This document shows positions 8,846 to 17,901 of a DNA stretch of 64,000 bases, one piece after another (the first letter of the stretch is position 1; the number at the start of each line of letters is the position of its first letter). Origin of the DNA: Arthrobacter sp. Leaf234 (GTDB lineage: Bacteria > Actinomycetota > Actinomycetes > Actinomycetales > Micrococcaceae); the NCBI RefSeq assembly GCF_001422665.1, contig NZ_LMLU01000007.1, positions 233,640 to 297,639 of the forward strand. The letters run 5' to 3'. Under the pieces are notes generated by a model. That model searched no databases. It saw only the letters and a list, made by a program, of their open reading frames with translations, and was not told the origin of the DNA. A program made the position numbers and the translations under genes.

Positions 8846-10228
8846 GTGGCCGCATCGGCAACTGCGCAAGAATTCGACATCCTGGTACTCGGCGGAGGAA
8901 GTGGCGGATACGCCGCCGCACTCCGTGCCGTGCAGCTGGGCTTCACGGTGGGGCTCATCGAGAAGGGCAAGCTCGGGGGCACCTGCCTGCACAACGGCTG
9001 CATCCCCACCAAGGCCCTCCTCCACTCCGCGGAGATCGCCGACGGCGCCCGCGACGCCGAGAAGTACGGCGTGAAGGCGACGTTCGAGTCGATCGACATG
9101 AACGCGGTCAACGCCTACAAGGACGGCATCATCGCCGGTAAGTACCGCGGCCTGCAGGGACTCATCAAGTCCAAGGGCATCACCGTGATCGAAGGATCGG
9201 GCAAGCTGGCGTCGGAGAACACCATCGACGTCGACGGCACCGTCTACACCGGAAAGCACATCATCCTCGCCACCGGGTCCTTCTCCCGCAGCCTCCCCGG
9301 CCTCGAGATCGGCGGCAAGGTCATCACCTCGGACCAGGCCCTGACGATGGACTTCGTGCCGAAGTCGGTCATCATCCTCGGCGGCGGCGTCATCGGCTGC
9401 GAGTTCGCCTCCGTGTGGAAGTCCTTCGGCGTCGACGTCACGATCGTCGAGGCGCTGCCCTCGCTCGTGCCCAACGAGGACGCGTCGATCGTCAAGAACT
9501 TCGAGCGCGCCTTCAAGAAGCGCGGCATCAAGTTCAACACCGGTACCCGCTTCAAGTCGGTCGAGCAGAACGACGACGGCGTCGTCGTCTCGCTCGAGGA
9601 CGGCAAGACCTTCGAAGCGGACCTCATGCTCGTCGCCGTCGGCCGCGGACCGGTCACGCAGAACCTCGGCTACGAGGAGGCAGGCCTCACCATGGACCGC
9701 GGCTTCGTCATCACCAACGAGCGCCTCCACACCGGTGTCGGCACCATCTACGCGATCGGCGACATCGTCCCCGGCCTGCAGCTGGCCCACCGCGGCTTCC
9801 AGCAGGGCATCTTCGTGGCGGAGGAGATCGCGGGCCTGAAGCCCGTCGTCGTCGCCGATCTCAACATCCCCAAGGTCACCTACAGTGATCCGGAGATCGC
9901 CTCGGTCGGCTACACCGAGAAGGCCGCCCGCGAGAAGTTCGGTGACGAGAACGTGCTGACCCACGAGTACAACCTCGCCGGCAACGGCAAGAGCTCGATC
10001 ATCGGCACCGGCGGCATCGTCAAGCTCGTCCGGGAGAAGGACGGCCCCATCGTCGGTGTCCACATGCTCGGCAGCCGCATGGGCGAGCAGATCGGCGAGG
10101 CACAGCTGATCGTCAACTGGGAGGCCTACCCGGAGGACGTCGCCCCGCTGATCCACGCACACCCCACGCAGAACGAGGCGCTCGGCGAGGCGCACCTCGC
10201 GCTGGCGGGCAAGCCGCTGCACGGCTGA
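8846..10228 (+). CDS. lpdA: Dihydrolipoamide dehydrogenase (E3)
   Basis: 460 residues. This FAD enzyme re-oxidises the dihydrolipoyl groups of 2-oxoacid dehydrogenase complexes using NAD+. The N-terminal FAD-binding motif is DILVLGGGSGGYAAAL; the redox disulfide sits in GGTCLHNGCIPTK (CX4C); a second Rossmann motif for NAD is ILGGGVIGCEFASVW; the C-terminal HAHPTQNEALGEA supplies the catalytic His-Glu pair. Start is a GTG at 8846 with GAGGGAG upstream. The E2 gene follows 159 bases later, and lipB-lipA lie 5 kb downstream, so this is the lipoate-dependent dehydrogenase neighbourhood. Confidence 0.96.
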   Translation: MAASATAQEFDILVLGGGSGGYAAALRAVQLGFTVGLIEKGKLGGTCLHNGCIPTKALLHSAEIADGARDAEKYGVKATFESIDMNAVNAYKDGIIAGKYRGLQGLIKSKGITVIEGSGKLASENTIDVDGTVYTGKHIILATGSFSRSLPGLEIGGKVITSDQALTMDFVPKSVIILGGGVIGCEFASVWKSFGVDVTIVEALPSLVPNEDASIVKNFERAFKKRGIKFNTGTRFKSVEQNDDGVVVSLEDGKTFEADLMLVAVGRGPVTQNLGYEEAGLTMDRGFVITNERLHTGVGTIYAIGDIVPGLQLAHRGFQQGIFVAEEIAGLKPVVVADLNIPKVTYSDPEIASVGYTEKAAREKFGDENVLTHEYNLAGNGKSSIIGTGGIVKLVREKDGPIVGVHMLGSRMGEQIGEAQLIVNWEAYPEDVAPLIHAHPTQNEALGEAHLALAGKPLHG

Positions 10229-10387
10229 CGCCCGTCCGGGAGCCGTCACACGGTCCCACGAGCCTGGTCCACGCCCCGGAGGCGTGGACTAAGCTCGGAA
10301 CCAGGAATCTCACGCACGTCCAGCTGAGCGGGCCCCGCTCGTCGATCAGCTGTCAGGAACGATCTACGAAGGAGAAACGGGCGCATT

Positions 10388-12247
10388 ATGTCTGAATCCG
10401 TGAACTTGCCCGCTCTCGGTGAAAGCGTCACCGAAGGCACCGTCACCCGCTGGCTCAAGCAGGTCGGTGACCGTGTCGAGGTGGACGAGCCGCTCCTCGA
10501 GGTCTCCACCGACAAGGTCGACACCGAGATCCCGTCGCCCATCGCCGGCGTCATCGAGGAGATCCTGGTGGCCGAGGACGAGACCGCCGAGGTCGGCGCA
10601 CCGCTCGTCCGGATCGGCGACGGATCGGGCAGCAGCGATTCCGGAGATGCCGCTCCGGCCGAGGACTCCGCACCGGCCGAGGCCTCGCAGCCCGATACAT
10701 CGGAGGCACCGCAGGCGGAGGCCTCGTCCTCCGACGGTGGGACCGGCGCAGGGAGCGATGACGCCGGATCGGGCGAAGGCACCGAGGTCACCCTTCCCGC
10801 CCTGGGCGAGAGCGTCACCGAGGGCACCGTCACCCGCTGGCTGAAGGCCATCGGCGACGAGGTCGAGGTCGACGAGCCCCTCCTCGAAGTCTCGACGGAC
10901 AAGGTCGACACGGAGATCCCCTCGCCCGTGGCCGGCACCCTGCAGGAGATCCGCGTCAACGAGGACGAGACCGCCGAGGTCGGCGCGGTCCTCGCCGTCA
11001 TCGGTGCCGGGGCCTCCGCCCCCCAGAAGGTCGAGGCCGCGTCGGGTGAGCCGCTCGTGGCCGCGCCCGCCGAGGAGCGCGAGGACGCCCCCACGGAGAA
11101 GCCCGGCTCGCACCACGAGGCCGAGCGGGCCTCCGGTACGTCGGAGCCCGACGACGACGCGAGCGGCGCATCGGCTCCGCAGCCCGCCGCTGCTGAGAAG
11201 CCCGCTGAGAAGCCGGTGGAGAAGCCCGCAGAGAAGTCCGCGGACAAGCCTGCCGGGACGGCGTCCGACTCCAGCGGTTCGGATGCGTCCGCGTACGTGA
11301 CCCCGCTCGTGCGACGCCTCGCGAACCAGAACGACGTCGACCTGTCCACGGTCAAGGGCACCGGGGTGGGAGGGCGTATCCGTAAGCAGGACGTCCTCGA
11401 CGCCGCCGAGGCCCGGAAGGCGGCGCAGGCGGAGCCCGCTCAGCAGGCCGCGCCGGCGCCCGCCGCTCCCGCTGGAGGCGCAGCGCCGTCGAAGCCCGCG
11501 GCGCCAGCCGTCGAGCCCTCGAAGCTGCGCGGCACCGTGGAGAAGGCCCCGCGCATCCGCCAGACCATCGCCAAGCGCATGCGGGAGTCCCTCGAGGTCT
11601 CGGCGCAGCTGACCCAGGTGATCGAGGTCGACATGACCCGGATCGCCAAGCTGCGGACCGCGTCGAAGGACACCTTCCTCGCGCAGAACGGCGCGAAGCT
11701 CACGTTCCTCCCCTTCATCTCGAAGGCCGTCACCGAGGCCCTGAAGCAGCACCCGAAGCTGAACGCCTCCTTCGACGAGGAGAAGAAGGAAGTGACCTAC
11801 CACGACGCCGAGCACCTGGCGATCGCGGTGGACACCGAGAAGGGCCTGCTCGTCCCCGTCATCAAGGACGCCGGGAACCTCAACCTCGGTGGTCTCGCCA
11901 AGAAGATCGCCGATGTCGGATCCCGGACCCGTAACGGCCAGATCGGTCCCGACGAGCTCTCCGGCGGCACGTTCACGATCACGAACATCGGCTCCGCCGG
12001 TGCTCTGTTCGACACGCCGATCATCAACCAGCCGCAGGTCGGCATCCTCGGCACGGGCATCATCGTCAAGCGCCCGGTGGTGATCACGGGTGCGGACGGC
12101 GACGACACCATCGCCATCCGGTCGATGATGTACCTGAGCCTGACCTACGACCACCGACTGGTCGACGGCGCGGATGCGGGACGCTTCCTGCAGACGCTCA
12201 AGGCTCGCCTGGAAGGCGGCGCCTTCGAGGCCGATCTCGGCCTCTAG
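10388..12247 (+). CDS. sucB: 2-oxoacid dehydrogenase E2 subunit (dihydrolipoyl succinyltransferase type)
   Basis: 619 residues. Two lipoyl domains (about residues 2-78 and 133-210), each with the lipoyl lysine in [12 protein letters not shown], are joined by Ala/Pro/Glu-rich linkers to a peripheral-subunit-binding domain ([20 protein letters not shown]) and a C-terminal acyltransferase domain with the catalytic motif [14 protein letters not shown]. The two lipoyl domains are nearly identical, as are their DNA segments. In actinobacteria this subunit usually serves pyruvate dehydrogenase and may be shared with 2-oxoglutarate dehydrogenase, so the succinyl label is provisional. It follows lpdA and ends in a terminator hairpin. 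Confidence 0.93.
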   Translation: MSESVNLPALGESVTEGTVTRWLKQVGDRVEVDEPLLEVSTDKVDTEIPSPIAGVIEEILVAEDETAEVGAPLVRIGDGSGSSDSGDAAPAEDSAPAEASQPDTSEAPQAEASSSDGGTGAGSDDAGSGEGTEVTLPALGESVTEGTVTRWLKAIGDEVEVDEPLLEVSTDKVDTEIPSPVAGTLQEIRVNEDETAEVGAVLAVIGAGASAPQKVEAASGEPLVAAPAEEREDAPTEKPGSHHEAERASGTSEPDDDASGASAPQPAAAEKPAEKPVEKPAEKSADKPAGTASDSSGSDASAYVTPLVRRLANQNDVDLSTVKGTGVGGRIRKQDVLDAAEARKAAQAEPAQQAAPAPAAPAGGAAPSKPAAPAVEPSKLRGTVEKAPRIRQTIAKRMRESLEVSAQLTQVIEVDMTRIAKLRTASKDTFLAQNGAKLTFLPFISKAVTEALKQHPKLNASFDEEKKEVTYHDAEHLAIAVDTEKGLLVPVIKDAGNLNLGGLAKKIADVGSRTRNGQIGPDELSGGTFTITNIGSAGALFDTPIINQPQVGILGTGIIVKRPVVITGADGDDTIAIRSMMYLSLTYDHRLVDGADAGRFLQTLKARLEGGAFEADLGL

Positions 12248-12272
12248 CAGCAACCCGGGCCGTCGCGTCCGC

Positions 12273-12308
12273 ACGGAAGCCGCTTCCCCCCGGGGAGGCG
12301 GCTTCCGT
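12273..12308 (+). terminator. Terminator after sucB
   Basis: 17-bp arms (12273-12289, 12292-12308) pair throughout with one G-U pair and a 2-base turn, starting 25 bases after the sucB stop. Confidence 0.85.
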
Positions 12309-12453
12309 CGTCCCGGGGTACCCGTCCGCCGTCATCTCCGGTGCAGCCCGCAGCCCGGCGCAGGTGGGGCGGGGCAGGACGCGGATCTGCTCCTAGGATG
12401 GGAGGGAAGTACCGGACGCGACCTCCGCGTCCGGACGGACAGCAAGGAGAACC

Positions 12454-12885
12454 ATGGCTACCGTTCGCACAGCCCACACCATCTGGAGCGGGGATCTGCC
12501 CTCGGGCTCGGGGCAGGTCACACTGGATTCCTCCGGCCTCGGAACCTACGACGTGACCTGGAAGGCCCGTGCAGAGCAGTCGGAGGGCAAGACCAGCCCC
12601 GAGGAGCTCATTGCCGCCGCACACTCCGCCTGCTTCTCCATGGCCTTCAGCCACGCGCTCGGCGAGGAGGGCAAGACGCCCGACCGCGTCGAGACCAAGG
12701 CCGAGGTCGACTTCCAGCCCGGCACCGGGATCACCGCGATCCGCCTCACGCTCGACGCCACCGTCCCGGATCTCTCCGAGGAGGACTTCCAGCGTGTCGC
12801 GCAGGCCGCGAAGGAAGGCTGCCCCGTGTCCCAGGCGCTGGCCGGAGTGAAGGACATCTCCCTGACGGCGACACTGCACAGCTGA
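12454..12885 (+). CDS. OsmC-family organic hydroperoxide reductase
   Basis: 143 residues, the usual length for OsmC/Ohr proteins. These reduce organic hydroperoxides through two cysteines, seen here in AAHSACFSMAFSHAL and KEGCPVSQAL. The start WSGDLPSGSG is like the OsmC subgroup (W-x-G-x-L), whose members are often induced by osmotic or oxidative stress. AAGGAG lies 8 bases before the ATG. In Ohr and OsmC enzymes the electrons can come from the lipoylated E2/Lpd pair, and this gene lies directly after lpdA-sucB; that link is inference from position. A hairpin follows. Confidence 0.92.
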   Translation: MATVRTAHTIWSGDLPSGSGQVTLDSSGLGTYDVTWKARAEQSEGKTSPEELIAAAHSACFSMAFSHALGEEGKTPDRVETKAEVDFQPGTGITAIRLTLDATVPDLSEEDFQRVAQAAKEGCPVSQALAGVKDISLTATLHS

Positions 12886-12950
12886 CCCCGGGCGGTCCGG
12901 CCCCGCATCGGGTCCAGGACCGCTCACAGGTCCGCTCACGGGCCGCACGA

Positions 12951-12980
12951 GGAGGCCTCCGGATTCGTTCGGGGGCCTCC
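12951..12980 (+). terminator. Hairpin after the OsmC gene
   Basis: 11-bp arms (12951-12961, 12970-12980) with one G-U pair and an 8-base loop, 65 bases past the OsmC stop. Confidence 0.6.
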
Positions 12981-13090
12981 CGCATGTTCGGAGTCGATTC
13001 GTCCGCCGTGGTACGACCTGCGCGACGTCGGCGGTCGGTGAGGCCGATGACGCCCCGCCACGCCGGGACGCCAGAGCGTTCGCGGTGCAC

Positions 13091-13245
13091 GACACCGTGC
13101 GCCGCGTTGCGGCGTCACCGCATCAGCGCGGGGGCCGACACCGTTCGCCGCGTTGCGGGGTCACCGCATCAGCGCGGGACCGACACCGTGCGCCGCGTTG
13201 CGGCGTCACCGCGTCCGCTTGGGGGCCCGATACCTTTCGTCGCGC
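13091..13245. repeat. Array of three ~46-bp direct repeats plus a partial fourth
   Basis: Copies start at 13091, 13137 and 13182 with GACACCGT; a degenerate partial copy starts at 13229 with GATACCTTT. Each unit contains CGCCGCGTTGCGG followed by GTCACCGC. The array fills most of the 380-base gap between the OsmC and epimerase genes. The repeats touch one another with no spacers. The rest of the gap (12981-13090) shows no gene. Confidence 0.85.
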
Positions 13246-13265
13246 ACAAGTGGTTCGATGGGAGC

Positions 13266-14168
13266 ATGCGTATCCTTCTCGCCGGCGCGTCCGGGACCAT
13301 CGGCACAGCCCTCGTCCGTCAGCTCGAGAAGAACCACGAGGTGACACGCCTCGTGCGGCGCGCTCCCAAGGGGGCCGGGGAGGTCCGCTGGGACCCTGCA
13401 CGGGGTGAACTGGACGTCGCTGCCGTGGAGCAGGCCGACGCCGTGATCAACCTGTCCGGGGCGGGAATTGCCGGCGGTCTGTGGACGCGGAGCTACAAGG
13501 AGACCCTGTACTCCTCCCGGATCATGCCCACGAGGACCCTGGTGCGGGCGATGCGGCAGGCGGCCCACCCGCCGGAGGTCTTCATCAGCCAGTCGGCGTC
13601 CGGTTACTACGGCGACCGCGGTGACGACGTGCTGACGGAGGAGGCCTCCTCGGGCGAGACGCTGCTCGCGGACATCTGCCGTCGGTGGGAGGCGGAGGCA
13701 CTCGCCGCTCCCTCCTCCGTGCGGGTGGTCCTCCCCCGCACCGGCATCGTCATGGCCACGGAGGGGGGCGCGCTGCCCAACCTCCTGATCCCGATCCGGG
13801 CGTTCATCGGGGCTTCGCTCGGGTCCGGCCGCCAGTGGTGGCCCTGGATCAGCTTGAATGACGAGATACGTGCCATCGAGTTCCTCCTCACGGCTGACCT
13901 GGCGGGGCCCGTCAACCTGAGCGCCCCGACGCCCGCGACCCTCGACACCATCGCGCTGCAGCTGGGGAAGGCTTTCCACCGACCGGTGTGGCTGCGGGCC
14001 CCCGCCTTCATCCTCACAGCGGCCATCGGACAACTCGGCTATGAGCTCCTCCTCGTGAGTACCCGGATGCAGCCGCGCGCCCTCACGGCGTCGGGCTTCT
14101 CGTTCGACGAACCGACCCCGGAGGCGCTCGCCGCCTGGGTCCGTCGGAACGTCGGATCGAAGCAGTAG
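13266..14168 (+). CDS. TIGR01777 family NAD(P)-binding epimerase-like protein
   Basis: 300 residues of the extended short-chain dehydrogenase fold. It begins with the nucleotide-binding motif MRILLAGASGTIGTALV and contains FISQSASGYYGDRG, the segment carrying the SDR tyrosine (SxxxYYG), and LPRTGIVMATEGGALPNL, typical of the TIGR01777/SDR39U1 family (Escherichia coli YfcH). The reaction is unknown. Its place between the E2 gene and lipB matches mycobacteria (Rv2216 between dlaT and lipB). Ribosome site is weak (GGGAG too close to the ATG), so translation may start from a leaderless or very short leader. Confidence 0.88.
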   Translation: MRILLAGASGTIGTALVRQLEKNHEVTRLVRRAPKGAGEVRWDPARGELDVAAVEQADAVINLSGAGIAGGLWTRSYKETLYSSRIMPTRTLVRAMRQAAHPPEVFISQSASGYYGDRGDDVLTEEASSGETLLADICRRWEAEALAAPSSVRVVLPRTGIVMATEGGALPNLLIPIRAFIGASLGSGRQWWPWISLNDEIRAIEFLLTADLAGPVNLSAPTPATLDTIALQLGKAFHRPVWLRAPAFILTAAIGQLGYELLLVSTRMQPRALTASGFSFDEPTPEALAAWVRRNVGSKQ

Positions 14169-14177
14169 CGGGATCCT

Positions 14178-16595
14178 TCAGGCAGGGGGCTCGATCGTGG
14201 AGTGGATCCGCCAGCCCCCGCCCGAATTCCACAGGACGAAGATCATGTCCTGACGGCCGGCCGCCATCAGCGACGGTGATCCGCGTTCGTCGGCCGGGAC
14301 GGTTCGTTCCTCGGTGTAGGAGGACAGCGCCGCGGTGGCCCGCACCAGGGACACGGTCGTGCCCGACGGAGCATCGCCGACCGCCGGCGAGTCCGCGAGC
14401 GCCGTCATGGCTGCTTGCTCGTCACCGGTGAGGGCCCGGGGCTCCCTGATGCTGATCGTCAGGCCCGGGAACGTGATTCCGGACGTCGCCAACGACTCCA
14501 ACGCCTCGCGGTCTGCCGTCATCGCCGGAGATCCCTCCACATCGATCCTCGACAACAGGGACGGGTCCGCGGTCGCGAAGGCCTCCGCCCGCAGATTCGC
14601 GAGGTCACCGAGCGCGATCAGCGGGTCCTCGCCGGCGGGACCGTCGCGGCCGGGCACCCGCGGATCGGCTGCTTCCAGGACCCCCCGACCCGGATCGCCC
14701 TCCCCCACCTGGTCGTCGATCTCCTCCTCATCCGCGCCCTCCTCCCGCCCCTGATCGGAGCCGGTCGCCGGGGCGCCTCCGTCCTCCCGCGTCGCCCCCG
14801 TCCCCGGACTCCGCCCCGACCCGCCGGCCTCCGGACCATCCTTCGTCCGCGCCTCGCCGCCGCCCCGTCCCGGTGTGTCCGCCGTCACCGTTACGGGCGC
14901 GGACAGAACGCCCGGACGCAGCGGACCGCTCACGGTCAGTGCCAGCCCGGCAACCAGCAGGGCCAGGGCGAGTACTCCCGCCACCAGGGCGGCACGGCCG
15001 CGCAGGATCCCGTCCCGCCCATCGCGCGGACGCGACCGGAGGGAGCCGAGGGAGCCGGTGGCGGGCCTGCCGACCAGCGCCGCACCACCGCGTGCGCCTG
15101 AGGCCACGCCCGGGGCGATCAGGGAACCGGGGCGGACCGCCACCGCGGCGCGCTCCCCTGCTCGGGCACGCGGGGCCCTGATCGGCGCCCTGCCGGATCC
15201 GGGACGCGGAGTGCCTGGCCCGGCGATCCGCTGCTCTTCTCCGGGCGCGCGCCGTGCATCTGCCTGCGGAGCCCCACGTCGCCACGCCGGGCGCAGGACC
15301 GCCACCAGGCGCCGCCAGCCCGTCGGCTTTCTGTCCGACGGGACGGACGCACGGCGGGTCAGGAGTTCGGGAAGGACACTGGGGTGCACGGCGGGCACCA
15401 GGTCGACCGGTCGGGCCGCCGCACTCGAGAGGAGGGTCCGGGCGAACTGCTCGGCGGTCGGGCGGCGTCGGCGATCAGCGCTCAGGCCGTCCTCGATGAG
15501 GTGCATGAGCGGCGCCGGGACCTCGGGCACCATCAGCGAGAGCGGAGGTCGCTGCTCCGTGGGGCCGGAGACGCGTCCGGTCATGGCGAACCAGGACACC
15601 GCAGCCAGGGCGAAGACGTCGGCTCCCGGGTCGAACCCGCCACCACCCGAGGGATCGATGAAACCGGGCGTCCCCCGGGACCTCGACGCATCCGTTCCGA
15701 GCAGCTGACCCGTCCCGAGATCAGCGAGGATAGGCCTCCCCTCGTGGCTGAAGAGGATGTTCCCCGGTGTCACGTCGCCGTGCACAGCACCGGCGTCGTG
15801 CAGGTACTGCAGGACGTGCGCGATGGGGACCAGCGACGTCACGACCTCGGGGATGGGCAGCGGACCCCGGCCCGCCACCAGGGCGAGGATCGATCCCCCT
15901 GCCGCAAGCTCGGCCAGCAGGGCCGGGCCCTGGTCCGTCGGGACGATCCGGTGCACGCGCAGGAGGTGGTCGTGGGTGAAGCGCTGCAGCAGGGCGAGCT
16001 CACGCGCGAGCCCGTCCGCCCCCGGAGGCGTCCCCGCCATCCGCCGGGCCGACGGCGCCTCCGTCGCACGTCCGAAGAGCTTGGTCGGCTCTTCTGACAC
16101 TGAAGTGGGCAGCTCCGCGGGTGCCGGCGCCCTCCGCACAGCGGAGATCGAGGGCGATGTCCCGGCAGAGCGACGTCCGCGCCGGGCGGGGGACGACGAC
16201 GCGCTCGGCGCGGCGGCATCGCCCACGAGAGAACGGGGTGGGAGGCCGGCCGATCCGCCGCTTCCAGCTCGCGCCCGTCGGTTCGGGCGTTCGCCGCGCC
16301 GGCCTCCTCCAGCCTCCACGGCCGCGCCGGCGTCCTCCGGACAGGGGCTCGTGCGGGACGGCTCACCCACATCCGACGGCGTCATCGGCACCTTGAGGGC
16401 GAAGCTCAGGCCGGCGGCGTCGGTGACCTGCCACACCACGGAGGCGCCTCCCCGCCCGAGCAGGCGTCCTACCGACAGTCCCGCCACCACGGGACGCGCG
16501 GGCTCGTCGTGCGGCCACGGGTCGTCCTGGCGCAACCGGGCGGTATCGTCTGCATCCGGGTCCGGGGAGGGAGGGCAGGAGGTGGGGTCATCCAT
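14178..16595 (-). CDS. Membrane Ser/Thr protein kinase with large insertion
   Basis: 805 residues. The kinase domain starts with GRLLGRGGASVVW (glycine loop) and FALKVP (ATP-binding Lys68). About 120 low-complexity residues (72-194) are inserted before the C-helix (ELALLQRF). The catalytic loop is HGDVTPGN (Asp274, Asn279) instead of HRD, and the metal site is ADLG (Asp292) instead of DFG, so the key acidic residues survive. After a disordered Arg/Ala-rich stretch comes one membrane helix (about 545-563, ALVAGVLALALLVAGLALTV), an acidic Gly-rich spacer and an extracellular domain of about 130 residues. It probably senses an outside signal; activity is likely but unproven. Confidence 0.85.
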   Translation of the reverse strand: MDDPTSCPPSPDPDADDTARLRQDDPWPHDEPARPVVAGLSVGRLLGRGGASVVWQVTDAAGLSFALKVPMTPSDVGEPSRTSPCPEDAGAAVEAGGGRRGERPNRRARAGSGGSAGLPPRSLVGDAAAPSASSSPARRGRRSAGTSPSISAVRRAPAPAELPTSVSEEPTKLFGRATEAPSARRMAGTPPGADGLARELALLQRFTHDHLLRVHRIVPTDQGPALLAELAAGGSILALVAGRGPLPIPEVVTSLVPIAHVLQYLHDAGAVHGDVTPGNILFSHEGRPILADLGTGQLLGTDASRSRGTPGFIDPSGGGGFDPGADVFALAAVSWFAMTGRVSGPTEQRPPLSLMVPEVPAPLMHLIEDGLSADRRRRPTAEQFARTLLSSAAARPVDLVPAVHPSVLPELLTRRASVPSDRKPTGWRRLVAVLRPAWRRGAPQADARRAPGEEQRIAGPGTPRPGSGRAPIRAPRARAGERAAVAVRPGSLIAPGVASGARGGAALVGRPATGSLGSLRSRPRDGRDGILRGRAALVAGVLALALLVAGLALTVSGPLRPGVLSAPVTVTADTPGRGGGEARTKDGPEAGGSGRSPGTGATREDGGAPATGSDQGREEGADEEEIDDQVGEGDPGRGVLEAADPRVPGRDGPAGEDPLIALGDLANLRAEAFATADPSLLSRIDVEGSPAMTADREALESLATSGITFPGLTISIREPRALTGDEQAAMTALADSPAVGDAPSGTTVSLVRATAALSSYTEERTVPADERGSPSLMAAGRQDMIFVLWNSGGGWRIHSTIEPPA

Positions 16596-16670
16596 CCATC
16601 TGTTCTAGGCGATCACGGCGTCGTTCCGGAGGTTATCCACAGCCTTCCCGGCCTCGCCCATCTGCGGAGC

Positions 16671-16699
16671 TTGCCCGAATAGAACATGTGTTCTATTTT
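16671..16699 (+). promoter_or_regulatory. SOS-controlled promoter: -35/-10 with LexA-type box
   Basis: TTGCCC (16671-16676) and TATTTT (16694-16699) are 17 bases apart, a good -35/-10 pair in an otherwise GC-rich area. Between and over the -10 lies a 20-base palindrome (16678-16697) whose core GAACATGTGTTC fits the Gram-positive LexA (DinR) box GAAC-RNRY-GTTC exactly. LexA bound there would block RNA polymerase, so the gene at 16733 should be induced by DNA damage. Confidence 0.7.
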
Positions 16700-16732
16700 T
16701 AACATACATCCGGCGATCGGGACAGGGACGTC

Positions 16733-17080
16733 ATGCGGAACAGCACCACCGAGAGCGGGATGACCTGGAGAGCGCTCGACGACCCCCTCGTCCTGCACTT
16801 CTCGCAGGTCGATGGCGAGAAGCGACCGGAACGGATCCTCTGGCGTGGTTCGGAGTGGTGGGTCATCGGAGTCACCCGTCACTGGACGACCTGGCGCGCA
16901 CTGCCGGTCCTCGGCCCGGATGCCGTCGGATCGTCGCCCGTGCGGGAGTTGACGGCGCACTTCTGGCGCTTCGGCGCACAGACGAACCCCGCCGGGCCCC
17001 TCCTGCATTTCGAGGTGCGGAGCGCCGGGCACGAATGGCGGCTGGCGCGCCTGGCGTTGACCTTCTCCGTCCCGGAATGA
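16733..17080 (+). CDS. Small uncharacterised protein behind an SOS box (DUF6504-like)
   Basis: 115 residues, cytoplasmic, Trp-rich. The order of motifs (RILWRGSEWWVIGVTRHWTTW, then LTAHFWRFGAQ, then LLHFEVRSAGHEWRLARL) resembles the DUF6504 pattern, in which a short beta-rich domain starts with a WRG-R/W-hydrophobic strand; this match is from memory and weak. Such proteins are, as I recall, often encoded next to Y-family polymerases. Here it stands alone, divergent from the kinase gene and 56 bases before lipB. A near-perfect LexA box in its promoter suggests a role in the DNA-damage response. Ribosome site is weak (AGGGAC). Confidence 0.75.
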   Translation: MRNSTTESGMTWRALDDPLVLHFSQVDGEKRPERILWRGSEWWVIGVTRHWTTWRALPVLGPDAVGSSPVRELTAHFWRFGAQTNPAGPLLHFEVRSAGHEWRLARLALTFSVPE

Positions 17081-17124
17081 TGCTGTGCCGTTCGAACCCC
17101 GGCACTCGTGTCACCGCACAGGAC

Positions 17125-17130
17125 TAGGCT
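17125..17130 (+). promoter_or_regulatory. Leaderless-type -10 box of lipB
   Basis: TAGGCT ends 6 bases before the lipB ATG and there is no ribosome-binding site. In actinobacteria this spacing puts the transcript start on or next to the first codon. Confidence 0.6.
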
Positions 17131-17136
17131 TGCGTC

Positions 17137-17901
17137 ATGACTCTCGTCCTGTCGCGCGTCGGCCTCGCTCCCGACTACATCGAGTACACGCAGGGCTGGG
17201 AGATCCAGAAGGCGCTGCACGCGGACGTCGTCGCCGGCGCTGCACCCAGTACCGTACTGCTGCTCGAACACACCCCCGTCTACACCGCCGGGAAACGGAC
17301 CGAGGATCACGAGCGGCCCTTCGACGGAACCCCTGTCATCCCCGTCGATCGCGGCGGCAAGCTCACGTGGCACGGGCCGGGTCAGCTCGTCGGCTATCCC
17401 ATCCTCGCGTTGCGTGATCCAGCGAGGATCGCCGACTATGTCGACGTCCTCGAGCAGGTCATCATCTCCGCCCTCGCCCACTTCGGCATCGAGGGTGTCC
17501 GGATCGCCGGCCGATCCGGCGTCTGGCTGCCGGCGTCCGCTACGATGCCCGCCCGGAAGATCGCGGCGATCGGCATCCGGGTCAAGGATCGCGTGACGAT
17601 GCACGGCTTCGCCGTCAACTGCAGCAACGATCTCGCTCCCTTCCAGCAGATCGTCCCCTGTGGCATCAATGACGCCGGGGTCACCTCGATCTCGGCGGAA
17701 TGCGGACGGCCCGTCGAGCCCTCGGACGTCGTTTCACTCATCGAGGCCGAACTGCGCAAGAATGAGGCGGTGCTCGTAGGCGACGATGCCATCGAGCCAT
17801 CCGGATCGACCCCCGGCGTGATCGCCGGGACGGCAGACACAGCGGGCCCCGACACGATCGGTCGTGCCCGTCACACCCAGCCAGAAGGAGCTTCACTGTG
17901 A
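17137..17901 (+). CDS. lipB: Lipoyl(octanoyl) transferase LipB
   Basis: 254 residues. LipB moves octanoyl groups from acyl carrier protein to the lipoyl domains of E2 and glycine-cleavage H proteins. Recognised by [35 protein letters not shown], the catalytic lysine in [11 protein letters not shown] and the catalytic cysteine in [13 protein letters not shown]. The C-terminal 40 residues after the family domain are unusual and Gly/Thr-rich. The stop overlaps the lipA start by 4 bases (GTGA), so the two are translationally coupled and make the endogenous lipoate pathway that serves the nearby E2 protein. Confidence 0.96.
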   Translation: MTLVLSRVGLAPDYIEYTQGWEIQKALHADVVAGAAPSTVLLLEHTPVYTAGKRTEDHERPFDGTPVIPVDRGGKLTWHGPGQLVGYPILALRDPARIADYVDVLEQVIISALAHFGIEGVRIAGRSGVWLPASATMPARKIAAIGIRVKDRVTMHGFAVNCSNDLAPFQQIVPCGINDAGVTSISAECGRPVEPSDVVSLIEAELRKNEAVLVGDDAIEPSGSTPGVIAGTADTAGPDTIGRARHTQPEGASL

